From: Pseudomonas grimontii
Lineage (GTDB): Bacteria; Pseudomonadota; Gammaproteobacteria; Pseudomonadales; Pseudomonadaceae
Reading direction: 5' to 3'
Length of the DNA: 64,000 bases
Assembly (NCBI RefSeq): GCF_007858185.1
Contig: NZ_VFES01000018.1
Span: forward strand, 1-64,000
Shown here in pieces: positions 28,103-36,242 of the stretch. A model generated the notes under the pieces. It searched no databases. It had not been told where the DNA came from and was given only the letters and a program-made list of their open reading frames with translations. A program made the translations under genes and the position numbers. Each line of letters starts with the position of its first letter. The first letter of the stretch is position 1.

Positions 28103-29725
28103 TCAGTTGTTATCGATGTCCACATGCCGCGTTTCCTTGAGGCAGAACATCCCCACGATCAGGCTCACCCCCGTCACCGCCACCGGGTACCACAAGCCAT
28201 AGAAGATGTCGCCGGTGTACACCACCAGCGCAAACGACACGGTCGGCAGGAACCCGCCAAACCAGCCGTTACCGATGTGGTAGGGCAGGGACATCGAGGT
28301 GTAGCGAATACGTGTCGGAAACAGCTCCACCATCAGCGCCGCAAGCGGGCCATAGCACATGGCGGCGATCAGGATCAGCACCACGATCAGCACTACCACC
28401 ATGACTTTGTTGACCTGGGCCACATCCGCCGAAGTCGGATAGCCGGCCAGGGTCACCGCACCGCGCAGCGCTGCCTCGTCGAAGCCATCGATACGCACTT
28501 CACCCACGCTGACCTGCACCGGGCTGCCCGCCGGGGCGGCGGCGCTGCTGTAGGGCAGGCCTTGCTTGACCAGGAAGGTCTTGACCTTGTCGCACGGGCT
28601 GTCAAATTTCGCCTTGCCTACCGGATCGAACTGGAAGGTACAGGTGGCCGGGTCGGCCAGCACGGTGATCGGTGCCTGGCGGCTGGCCTGGTCCATCGCC
28701 GGGTTGGTGTAGTGCGCCAGGCCCTTGAAGATCGGGAAGTACAGCGCGGTCGCCAGCAGCAGGCCGAGCATCAGCACCGGCTTGCGCCCGACCTTGTCCG
28801 ACAGCCAGCCAAAGAAGACAAAGAACGGCGCGCCAATCACCACGCTGATGATCAGCAGCATATTGGCCAGGGCCGGGTCCATCTTCAGGAACTGCGTGAG
28901 GAAAAACAGCACATAGAACTGCGACGCATAGAACGTCACCGCTTGCCCGCCGTTGATGCTGAACAGCGCGATCAGCACCACCTTGAGGTTTTCCCATTTA
29001 CCGAAGGACTCACGGATCGGCGCCTTGCTGGCCTTGCCTTCCTCTTTCATTTTCAGGAATGCCGGCGACTCATGCAGGCTCATGCGGATCCAGGTCGAAA
29101 TACCCAGCAGCACAATGGAAAACAGGAACGGAATACGCCAGCCCCAGACTTCGAACTGATCGCCGGTAAAGTACCGGCACGCCAGCACCACCAGCAACGA
29201 CAGCAGCAAACCAAGGGTCGCGGTGGATTGTATCCAGCTGGTGTTGAGGCCGCGTTTGCCGGCCGGCGCATGCTCGGCCACATAAGTGGCTGCGCCGCCG
29301 TATTCACCGCCCAAGGCCAGGCCTTGCAGCATGCGCAGCACGATCAGGATGATCGGCGCGGCGATGCCGATGCTGGCGTAGGTCGGCAGCAGCCCGACGC
29401 AGAAAGTCGCCACACCCATCAAAATGATGGTTACCAGAAAGGTGTACTTGCGCCCGATCATGTCGCCCAGGCGGCCGAACACCAGCGCACCGAACGGGCG
29501 CACCACAAAACCGGCCGCAAAGGCCATCAAGGCAAAGATAAACGCCGTGGTGTCGTTGACCCCGGCAAAGAACTGCTTGCTGATCACCGCCGCCAGGGCG
29601 CCGTAGAGGAAAAAGTCATACCACTCGAACACCGTCCCCAGGGACGAGGCGAAGATGACTTTTCTTGATTCGCTACCGATGCTCGCGTTGGTCGCCGAGC
29701 CCAGGGGTTGAGCATGTTCTGACAT
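28103..29725 (-). CDS. MFS transporter, metabolite:H+ symporter (MHS) family, with a large loop insertion
   Basis: A 540-residue inner-membrane transporter of the MHS/ProP-like group, which imports organic acids or osmolytes with protons. MHS features: GTVFEWYDFFLYG at TM1, RPFGALVFGRLGDMIGRK (loop 2-3 signature), LQGLALGGEYGGA, and a basic loop before TM8. Usual members have about 430-440 residues. The extra length is an insertion around residues 335-440, rich in Ala/Pro/Thr, with two cysteines (about 362 and 378) that could pair outside the membrane. It is downstream of a GMC oxidoreductase gene on the same strand (65-base gap), so it may import that enzyme's substrate. Confidence 0.85.
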   Translation of the reverse strand: MSEHAQPLGSATNASIGSESRKVIFASSLGTVFEWYDFFLYGALAAVISKQFFAGVNDTTAFIFALMAFAAGFVVRPFGALVFGRLGDMIGRKYTFLVTIILMGVATFCVGLLPTYASIGIAAPIILIVLRMLQGLALGGEYGGAATYVAEHAPAGKRGLNTSWIQSTATLGLLLSLLVVLACRYFTGDQFEVWGWRIPFLFSIVLLGISTWIRMSLHESPAFLKMKEEGKASKAPIRESFGKWENLKVVLIALFSINGGQAVTFYASQFYVLFFLTQFLKMDPALANMLLIISVVIGAPFFVFFGWLSDKVGRKPVLMLGLLLATALYFPIFKGLAHYTNPAMDQASRQAPITVLADPATCTFQFDPVGKAKFDSPCDKVKTFLVKQGLPYSSAAAPAGSPVQVSVGEVRIDGFDEAALRGAVTLAGYPTSADVAQVNKVMVVVLIVVLILIAAMCYGPLAALMVELFPTRIRYTSMSLPYHIGNGWFGGFLPTVSFALVVYTGDIFYGLWYPVAVTGVSLIVGMFCLKETRHVDIDNN

Positions 29726-29766
29726 TGGGAAGTCCTCACAGTGATTATTTATTGTTGTTCCACTGT

Positions 29767-29786
29767 CGGCGCCAGGTTTGGCGCCG
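29767..29786. other. Hairpin between the GMC and MHS genes
   Basis: CGGCGCC-AGGTTT-GGCGCCG is a perfect 7-bp GC stem just after the GMC stop codon. With no T-run it may be a pausing or processing element between the two genes. Confidence 0.4.
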
Positions 29787-29790
29787 CTAT

Positions 29791-31437
29791 TCAGATTGCA
29801 TGAACCAGTTCTTTCTCCGGGGCGAGACTCCTTGTGTTCGGCGAAAGGATCAACTGCGCGGCTTTTTCCGCGATCATCAGTGTGGGTGAACAGGTATTGC
29901 CGGACGTAATGCGCGGCATGATTGACGCATCGGCGATGCGCAGGCCGGGCACGCCATGCACGCGCAGTTGGGCGTCGACCACCGCGTCTTTATCGCTGCC
30001 CATGCGGCAGGTGCCGACCGGATGGAAGATCGTCGTGCCGATACGCGCGGCGGCTTCATGCAGTTGCTCTTCGGTTTGCAGTGCGTCGCCGGGCAGGTAT
30101 TCCACCGGTTTGAACTGGCTGAGGGCTGGTGCGGCGACGATACGTCGGGTCAGGCGAATCGCGTCGGCGGCCACCCGCAAGTCTTCCGGATGGCTGAGGT
30201 AGTTGGGCCGGATCAGCGGCGCATCCGCCGGGCTGGCCGAGCGGATATCGATGCGGCCACGGCTTTGCGGGCGCAGGTCGCAGACCGAGGCGGTAAACGC
30301 CGGGAACCCGTGCAGCGGTTCGCCAAAGCGCTCCAGGGACAGCGGCTGCACGTGGTATTCAAGGTTGGCCGAGGTCTGTTCCGGGCCCGAGCGGGCAAAT
30401 GCGCCGAGTTGGCTGGGCGCCATCGACAGCGGGCCGCTGCGGTCATACAGGTAGCGCAGGCCCATGCCCATCTTGCCCCATACGGTGCCCGCGATCTGGT
30501 TCAGGGTGCGGGCGTTTTCCAGCTTGTAGATCAGCCGCAGTTGCAGATGATCCTGCAAGTTGCCGCCGACACCCGGCAGTTCATGCAGTACATCAATGCC
30601 CAGTGGCTTGAGCACGCTGGACGGGCCGATCCCCGAGCGTTGCAGGATCCCCGGCGAGCCCACGGAGCCGGCGCACAGCACGATTTCCTTGCGGGCCTTC
30701 CAGCTCATTTGCTGGCCGTTTTGACGCCCGAGCACGGCCGAAGCGCGGCCGTTTTCCAGCACCACGCGGTCCACCTCGACTTCGGTCAGCACCGTCAGAT
30801 TGGGCCGCTGGCGGATCGGCTTGAGAAACGCCTTGGCCGCGTTCCAGCGCACCCCGGCCTTCTGGTTGACCTGGAAGTAGCCGCACCCCTCGTTATCGCC
30901 CTGGTTGAAGTCGCTGATGTTTGCGATGCCGCTTTGCGCCGCCGCCTCACGAAACGCATCGAGGATCGGCCACGACAGCCGCTGCTGCTCAACCCGCCAT
31001 TCGCCGCCGTCGCTGTGGAATTCCGAGCCGCCCGCAAAGTGGTTTTCGCTCTGCTTGAACAGTGGCAGCACGTCCTTCCAGGCCCAGCCCGGGTTGCCTG
31101 CGGCCGCCCAGCCATCGTAGTCCTGGGCCTGGCCGCGCATGTAGATCATGCCGTTGATTGAGGAGCAGCCACCGAGCACCTTGCCCCGTGGGTAACTCAG
31201 CGCACGGCCTTGCAGGCCTTCCTGGGCTTCGGTCTTGAAGCACCAGTCGGTGCGTGGGTTACCGATGCAGAACAGGTAGCCGACAGGGATATGGATCCAG
31301 GGGTAGTTGTCGCGGCCGCCGGCTTCGAGCAGCAGCACGCGGTGGGCGGGGTTGGCGGACAGTCGATTGGCGAGCAGGCAGCCTGCGGGGCCGGCGCCTA
31401 CCACCACATAATCGTATTCAGCAGTTGCAATGGGCAT
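29791..31437 (-). CDS. GMC-family FAD oxidoreductase (choline/alcohol dehydrogenase-like)
   Basis: A 548-residue flavoenzyme oxidising an alcohol or polyol. The N-terminal FAD motif is YVVVGAGPAGCLLANRL (residues about 10-26), then LLLEAGG and the GMC signature PRGKVLGGCSSINGMIYMRG. The catalytic His is in IFHPVGTCRMG (about 485), and the second catalytic position falls in ITSGNTCSPTLMIAEKAA. Sequence motifs resemble choline dehydrogenase (BetA) and AlkJ, but no bet genes are adjacent. The divergent LysR gene and the downstream MHS transporter suggest an inducible uptake-and-oxidation unit for an unknown alcohol or carboxylate. Confidence 0.88.
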   Translation of the reverse strand: MPIATAEYDYVVVGAGPAGCLLANRLSANPAHRVLLLEAGGRDNYPWIHIPVGYLFCIGNPRTDWCFKTEAQEGLQGRALSYPRGKVLGGCSSINGMIYMRGQAQDYDGWAAAGNPGWAWKDVLPLFKQSENHFAGGSEFHSDGGEWRVEQQRLSWPILDAFREAAAQSGIANISDFNQGDNEGCGYFQVNQKAGVRWNAAKAFLKPIRQRPNLTVLTEVEVDRVVLENGRASAVLGRQNGQQMSWKARKEIVLCAGSVGSPGILQRSGIGPSSVLKPLGIDVLHELPGVGGNLQDHLQLRLIYKLENARTLNQIAGTVWGKMGMGLRYLYDRSGPLSMAPSQLGAFARSGPEQTSANLEYHVQPLSLERFGEPLHGFPAFTASVCDLRPQSRGRIDIRSASPADAPLIRPNYLSHPEDLRVAADAIRLTRRIVAAPALSQFKPVEYLPGDALQTEEQLHEAAARIGTTIFHPVGTCRMGSDKDAVVDAQLRVHGVPGLRIADASIMPRITSGNTCSPTLMIAEKAAQLILSPNTRSLAPEKELVHAI

Positions 31438-31478
31438 CTGAGGTCTCGCTTGTTTTTCTTATTGGCTCCATCCTAGTT

Positions 31479-31508
31479 GTTAGTTTTCGTCTTAAAAATG
31501 TTAGTTTT
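31479..31508. promoter_or_regulatory. Two direct repeats, candidate LysR operator
   Basis: TGTTAGTTTT occurs at 31479-31488 and again at 31499-31508, exactly 20 bases (two helical turns) apart. It sits in the spacer between the divergent GMC and LysR genes. Regulatory role is inferred from spacing and position. Confidence 0.5.
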
Positions 31509-31567
31509 TACCCAGCTGCTGTGCGTTTTTAAACAGCGCTGCCTGGGGCGCATGCAATGGAGGCGAC

Positions 31568-32461
31568 ATGTTCGACTGGAATGACCTGCGGTATTTTCTG
31601 GAGTTGCAGCGCAGCGGCCGCCTGCTCACCGCCGCGCAGCGCCTGAAAACCACGCACGCCACCGTGGCCCGGCATATCGAAGCCATCGAGAAGAGCCTCG
31701 GCACCGCGCTGTTCGTGCAGCACGCCCAGGGCTACGAGCTGACCCCCGCTGGCGAAGCCCTGCTCAAACACGCCGAAGCCATGGAAAACGTCGCGTTGCT
31801 GGCCGAGGACGAACTGACCCACTCCGCTGCGCCCCTGGGCAAGATCCGCCTCGGGGTGGCCGAAGGCTTGGGGGTGATGTTCCTCGCCGGCCGCATGGGC
31901 GGGCTGTTCGAACGTTATCCCGGCCTGGAAGTGGAACTGCTCGCCGTGCCGCGCTTCGTCAGCATCCTCAACCGCGAAGCGGAGATCAGCATCCACCTCG
32001 AACGCCCCAGCGTCGATCAACTGGTCACGCGCAAGCTCACCGATTACCGCCTGGCGCTCTACGCCAGCCGCGCCTACCTGGCGCGCACCCCACCGATTGA
32101 AAGGCGCGAAGACCTCGCTGCCCATTCATGGATCGATTACGTCGACGATCTGCTGTTCAGCCAGGAACTGAAATTTCTCAACAGCTTCTGCCGCAACCCC
32201 AAGGTGGTGTTCCATAGCACCAGCGTCATCGCCCAGCACCAGGCCGCACGCTCCGGTTTGGGGATTGCGGTGTTGCCGTGCTTCATGGCGTCGGGCGACC
32301 CGGAGCTGGTGCCGTTGCTGCCGGGTGAGGGGATCCAGCGCAGCTACTGGATCAGCTCGCGCCGGGAGTTGCACAAGTCGGTGCGGTTGCGGGTGTTGTG
32401 GGATTACGTGGTGGAGTTGTGCGCGCGTGAGCAGCCACTGCTGCTCGGCGAATCCAGCTGA
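31568..32461 (+). CDS. LysR-family transcriptional regulator
   Basis: A 297-residue LysR protein. HTH domain at residues about 3-60 (WNDLRYFLELQRSGRLLTAAQRLKTTHATVARHIEAIEKSL), then an effector domain. The start has GGAGG nine bases upstream. It is divergent from the GMC oxidoreductase/MHS transporter pair and probably regulates them. The NDLRYFLE form of the N-terminus is typical of the pseudomonad LysR subgroup often found beside dehydrogenase genes. Ligand unknown. Confidence 0.83.
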   Translation: MFDWNDLRYFLELQRSGRLLTAAQRLKTTHATVARHIEAIEKSLGTALFVQHAQGYELTPAGEALLKHAEAMENVALLAEDELTHSAAPLGKIRLGVAEGLGVMFLAGRMGGLFERYPGLEVELLAVPRFVSILNREAEISIHLERPSVDQLVTRKLTDYRLALYASRAYLARTPPIERREDLAAHSWIDYVDDLLFSQELKFLNSFCRNPKVVFHSTSVIAQHQAARSGLGIAVLPCFMASGDPELVPLLPGEGIQRSYWISSRRELHKSVRLRVLWDYVVELCAREQPLLLGESS

Positions 32462-32503
32462 TGAAACCCTCCCACAGTGATCTGTGGTGTGGGTGACAGC
32501 GGG

Positions 32504-33601
32504 TTAATCGCGCAATTCGAATTCAGCACTGCCCAATCGCTCTCCATTCACCAAGACATGCACCGCATGCCTGCCGGGATAGTGCTTGCGCGTCGTCAAC
32601 TCGCGAATATGCTGCTCGCGGCGCAGGCTGTGCTGTTCACCCGCGCCCAGCGTAAACGCCTTGAGCTTGAACACCTTGGCCGCGCTGTGCCCGGCGCTTT
32701 TGACGTAGTCGATGGCGTAGTCCACCACCAGTTTTTGCGCAGTGGCGGCGGTGGATTCCAGGCTGAACGACAGGTTGATCCGCTCGCCCAGGGTGATCAC
32801 CGCCGGTGTCACGCTCAGGTGATGGAGCTTCACCTCGGCCTTGGCGCCTGCGCCCATGATCGTCAGCGCGCGGGTGTTGCCCTGCTTGATCAGGCTGCGC
32901 AGCGCATGGCGGGCGATCCAGGCAGTGTGCGGGTTGTCCAGGTCCCAGCCTTCGATCAGGCTGAGTACCCAATCCGGGTGGTCCTTGGTGATGTCGTTGA
33001 GGTGGTTGGCCACGGATTTGCGTACGTAGAGGCTGCTGTCGGCCTTGAGGTTGTCGAGGATCGATGCGCACAGCTCAGGGTTGGCCTGCACCGCGGCCAG
33101 GCGAAACGACCACGGCAGCCGGGGGCGCGAGCCTTCGCTGGCGAGGCGGCGCACGTGTTCGTTGTCATCCAGCGACCACGTTTGCATGATCGCCAAGGTG
33201 CGTTCGAAGTCGTGGAGCAAGAAGTGTCTTATGGCGAACTCAGCCGAACCAAAGGTGGTGAAGTATTTGAGCGCGGCCATGGAGCGCTTGAAGTCGCCCA
33301 GGCCATAACTTGCCACGTAGTGCGGTAGGAACAGGCAGACAAATCCGCTGTTCAGGCGCGGGGCCAGGGCGTAAAGCAGTTTGAGGCTCTGTGCATAGTC
33401 CAGCGGGATCACCGCGTGCAGGCTTTCGCTGACCCGCGCCATCCGCTGCATCACCGACAACTCGGCCAGCCCGGCCTTGGCATGCCTGAGAAAGCCCTTG
33501 GCGTCGAACGCCGGGTACACCGCCGTCATTTCGCTGGCGATGTGTTGCAGGCGTTCGAGGTTGAAAATTTCCTTGAGGGCCGGGGCGCTTTGGTCGGTCA
33601 T
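32504..33601 (-). CDS. HEAT-repeat DNA-alkylation-repair-like protein (AlkD-type)
   Basis: A 365-residue mostly helical protein. The central HEAT-like repeats (roughly residues 60-235: SLYVRKSVANHLNDITKDHPDWVLSLIEGW, HTAWIARHALRSLI) resemble AlkD-type DNA glycosylases, which excise alkylated bases. The final ~110 residues (LGERINLSFSLES, VLVNGERLGSAEFEL) look like a beta-sandwich not found in AlkD. It follows the glutamine-synthetase-like gene by 14 bases on the same strand, an odd partnership unless the operon is just local. DNA repair is inferred from the repeat architecture; no catalytic residue can be pinned down. Confidence 0.7.
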   Translation of the reverse strand: MTDQSAPALKEIFNLERLQHIASEMTAVYPAFDAKGFLRHAKAGLAELSVMQRMARVSESLHAVIPLDYAQSLKLLYALAPRLNSGFVCLFLPHYVASYGLGDFKRSMAALKYFTTFGSAEFAIRHFLLHDFERTLAIMQTWSLDDNEHVRRLASEGSRPRLPWSFRLAAVQANPELCASILDNLKADSSLYVRKSVANHLNDITKDHPDWVLSLIEGWDLDNPHTAWIARHALRSLIKQGNTRALTIMGAGAKAEVKLHHLSVTPAVITLGERINLSFSLESTAATAQKLVVDYAIDYVKSAGHSAAKVFKLKAFTLGAGEQHSLRREQHIRELTTRKHYPGRHAVHVLVNGERLGSAEFELRD

Positions 33602-33615
33602 CGGTTATTCCAGGG

Positions 33616-34962
33616 TTAAAGAAACCAGCGGTATTCCCGCGCGTTGATCTCTTGTTGAAAGGCCAGGTGATCCTGGCGTTTGTTCTCGCAGTACACGTCG
33701 ATAAATTCAGCACCGAGCTTATCGCGCAATACCGGCTGATGCTGCATGGCGCGCACGGCATCGAGCATTTCCACGGGGAAGTCGGTGCCGCTGCCGCGGT
33801 CCTCGTTCAGTGGCGCGATGGGTTCGCGCTTGGCTTCAAGGCCATGCTCAAGGCCGACCAGGATCGCCGCCAGCACCAGATACGGGTTGGCGTCGGCACT
33901 CGCCAGGCGATGTTCGATGCGCAGGTTGCGCGGGTCGGAGTCGGGGATGCGCACGCATGCGTCGCGGTCTTCAAACCCCCAACTGGCGCGGGTCGCCGCG
34001 TTAACCGTACCGCCCAGGCGGCGGAAGGCGTTGTGGTTGGGCGAGAAGATCGGCATGCAGTGGGGCAGCAACTCCAGGCAACCGGCCACGGCATGGCGCA
34101 GCGGTTGCTGCTGGTGCGCCGCGAGCACATTGTTGCCCGCGCCGTCATACAGGCTGACATGCACGTGCATGCCGCTGCCGGGGAATTGCAGGTAAGGCTT
34201 GGCCATGAAGCTGGCGCGGTAGCCGTGTTTCAGGGCCACGGCACGGGTGCTACGGCAGAACAAGGCCGCCCAGTCGGCGGCGCGCAGGCCGTCGTCGAGG
34301 TGACCGAAATTGATCTCGAACTGGCCGGGACCGAGTTCGGCGGTGATCACCGTGATGTCGATGCCTTGGTCCTTGGCGGTCTGCGCCATATCGTCCAGCA
34401 CCTCGCTGAAGCGCGACAGCCGTTCGATATGCAGGTTGGGCTGGTCGTCGGTGTCATCGCTCAGCGGGTCGCGAGCGAATTGCGGCAGGCCGTTGTCGAG
34501 TTTTTTGTCGAACAGGTAGAACTCCAGCTCGAAGGCCACCACCGGGTGAATGCCTTTGTGGTGCAGGCGCTCCAGCACGTTGGCCAAGACTTCGCGAGGT
34601 TCGAATTCGATCGGCGCTTCGGTGCCGTCCGAGGTGATCAACATCTGCCCCAACGGCTGCGACTCCCAGCTCACCGGCTTGAGTGTGCCGGGCACCAGGC
34701 GGCGGTTGGCATCCGGGTCACCATCGTGGAAGCAGTAGTCGCCGATCTTGAACAGCCCGCCCTGAACCCCCAGCAGCACGGCGTTTTGCGGCAGCTTCAA
34801 AGGGCTGCCGGCGGCGACCTTTTCCAGCATCTCGATGGGGTAGCGCTTGCCGTAGAAATGCCCGGGGATGTCCAGGGCGATCAGGTCGACATAACGCACG
34901 TCGGGATGGTTCTGGCGAAAGGTCCGTACTTCGGCCAGTAACGTGGAGGCTTGGCTTTTCAC
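33616..34962 (-). CDS. Glutamine-synthetase-family enzyme (gamma-glutamylpolyamine synthetase-like)
   Basis: A 448-residue class related to PuuA/SpuI, which ligates glutamate to an amine (putrescine, spermidine or ethanolamine). ATP-grasp-like GS motifs: a metal-binding FELEFYLF, MAKPYLQFPGSGMHVHVSLY, and the ATP-site NHNAFRRLGGTVNAATRASWGFE. I chose the GTG at 34962 because GGAG precedes it by about 9 bases; the ATG at 34989 would overlap the regulator's stop. The upstream XRE-cupin regulator resembles PuuR, the repressor of E. coli putrescine use, which supports a polyamine or amine substrate. No puuBCD genes lie here. Confidence 0.83.
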   Translation of the reverse strand: MKSQASTLLAEVRTFRQNHPDVRYVDLIALDIPGHFYGKRYPIEMLEKVAAGSPLKLPQNAVLLGVQGGLFKIGDYCFHDGDPDANRRLVPGTLKPVSWESQPLGQMLITSDGTEAPIEFEPREVLANVLERLHHKGIHPVVAFELEFYLFDKKLDNGLPQFARDPLSDDTDDQPNLHIERLSRFSEVLDDMAQTAKDQGIDITVITAELGPGQFEINFGHLDDGLRAADWAALFCRSTRAVALKHGYRASFMAKPYLQFPGSGMHVHVSLYDGAGNNVLAAHQQQPLRHAVAGCLELLPHCMPIFSPNHNAFRRLGGTVNAATRASWGFEDRDACVRIPDSDPRNLRIEHRLASADANPYLVLAAILVGLEHGLEAKREPIAPLNEDRGSGTDFPVEMLDAVRAMQHQPVLRDKLGAEFIDVYCENKRQDHLAFQQEINAREYRWFL

Positions 34963-34973
34963 GGGTGTTGCTC

Positions 34974-35531
34974 CTAGTTGTAAACCCACAGCACGCGGGC
35001 GGGCAGGTCGGTCAGGTTGGCGTAGCGGCAGTGGGCGAAACTGGCCAAGTGGAAGCTGTCACCGGGGCCGAGGGTGACCGAATCGGCCTCGCCCTCTACC
35101 CACAGCGTCAATTCTCCTTCCAGTACAAATCCGGCCTGCTCGGCGCGGTCGCTCATGGTCTGTTCGCCGCTGTTGGCGCCGGGGGCCAGCAGGCTGTCGA
35201 GCATCGAGAAGGCACCCTTCATGCTGGGGGAGACCAGGATGTCGGTGATGCCGTTGGCGTAATACACCGTGCGGCGTTCGTTAGGGCGAGTGACCCAACT
35301 CACGGCCTTGGGTTTGGACAAGCTGTAGAAATAGGTGGTGGGCACGTCGAGGGCATGGCTGATGGCGGTGAGATCCGCCACGGTCGGACGCGACAAGCTG
35401 CGTTCGACCTGGGACAGGAAGCCCACCGAACGCTCGATCTTCTGTGCGAGTTGGGCGAGGGTAAGCTTCTTGTACTTGCGCAGGTCGTGGATCAGGATCG
35501 CCAGGGCGTCGAGTTCTTCTTGCTGGTTCAT
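34974..35531 (-). CDS. XRE-family regulator with cupin domain (PuuR-like)
   Basis: A 185-residue transcriptional regulator: an N-terminal HTH_3 domain (residues about 12-65, KYKKLTLAQLAQKIERSVGFLSQVERSLSRPTV) and a C-terminal cupin (residues about 105-180, LAPGANSGEQTM...GFVLEGELTLWVEGE..TLGPGDSFHLASFAHC). This layout is that of PuuR, which represses polyamine degradation genes. The start is MNQQEEL (35531); the ORF extends in frame to 35555. It lies upstream of and on the same strand as the glutamine-synthetase-like gene, so it probably controls its own operon. Confidence 0.85.
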   Translation of the reverse strand: MNQQEELDALAILIHDLRKYKKLTLAQLAQKIERSVGFLSQVERSLSRPTVADLTAISHALDVPTTYFYSLSKPKAVSWVTRPNERRTVYYANGITDILVSPSMKGAFSMLDSLLAPGANSGEQTMSDRAEQAGFVLEGELTLWVEGEADSVTLGPGDSFHLASFAHCRYANLTDLPARVLWVYN

Positions 35532-35555
35532 GAAATTTATATCTAATAATTTCAT

Positions 35556-35857
35556 GAAAAATTACAGGATTAATTTCACGAGGGCAATGGGCGCGTGTAA
35601 GCCAGTGAATGTCCTGTAGCGAGCGGGCTTGTCCCGCGTTGGGCTGCGCAGCAGCCCTATTAAAGAAGAACGCGGTGTATCAGACACTTTGTAGCGGCTG
35701 GTTTTGGGGCTGCTTCGCACCCCAACGCGGGACAAGCCCGCTCGCCACAGAGGTAGTGGGGCCTCCCTCATCACAGGGGGCAAGGTTCAGCAGTCTGAAT
35801 GATTTTGTGCGCCTGCGGTCCGAAGCTGGGTACGCATCATTCATTGAAGGAGCACCC
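35556..35857. other. 302-base spacer containing a REPIN
   Basis: No gene is visible. The spacer is dominated by a pair of inverted REP elements, then a leader with the AAGGAG of the RcnB-like gene. Confidence 0.6.
35619..35745. repeat. REPIN: two inverted REP elements
   Basis: GCGAGCGGGCTTGTCCCGCG (part of the 24-bp arm 35619-35642) and its exact complement at 35722-35745 flank a 79-base interior that carries GGGCTGC/GCAGCCC hairpins on both sides. Same family as the elements near 50-94 and 12391-12433. Confidence 0.85.
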
Positions 35858-36166
35858 ATGAAGTCCAAAACCCTAGCCGCCTGTGTTCTGGTCGCCGCCA
35901 GCCTGTCCACCGCCAGCGTTGTCGTGCAGGCCGGCGATACCCCGCAGGAAACCGTGCAGCCTTCGAACATCAATACCCGTGATTTGAAAGAAGGCGACCG
36001 CGCCCCCGACATCCTGATGCGTAAGGAGTCGGCGGTCAGCGACTGGAAGAAACGCGGTCTCAAGCAGCCTGAAGCCGACAGCCAATGGTCACGGGTGGGC
36101 GACAAGTTCGTGCTGCTCAAAACCACTAATGGCACCATTCTCGAGATCACGCCCGTCAAGAAATGA
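35858..36166 (+). CDS. RcnB-like small periplasmic protein
   Basis: A 102-residue protein with an N-terminal signal peptide (AACVLVAASLSTASVVVQA, cleavage expected after about residue 25), so it is periplasmic. The core EGDRAPDILMRKESAV, WKKRGLKQPEADSQW and GDKFVLLKTTNGTILEITPV blocks match the RcnB family, which in enterics works with the RcnA nickel/cobalt exporter. No rcnA-like gene is adjacent. The ATG at 35858 is preceded by AAGGAG. Role in metal homeostasis here is inferred. Confidence 0.75.
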   Translation: MKSKTLAACVLVAASLSTASVVVQAGDTPQETVQPSNINTRDLKEGDRAPDILMRKESAVSDWKKRGLKQPEADSQWSRVGDKFVLLKTTNGTILEITPVKK

Positions 36167-36242
36167 TGCAACTTTTTTCCTGGTTCTTGCGTTAAGGTAA
36201 CCGGCCATAAAGACCGCGTTACCTTAGACGAAAGAGAGCAGG

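Noticed and set aside
28010-29668. 552-residue frame opposite the MHS transporter
   Set aside because: Shadow of the transporter; composition (His, Arg, Gln) is typical of antisense frames in GC-rich DNA.
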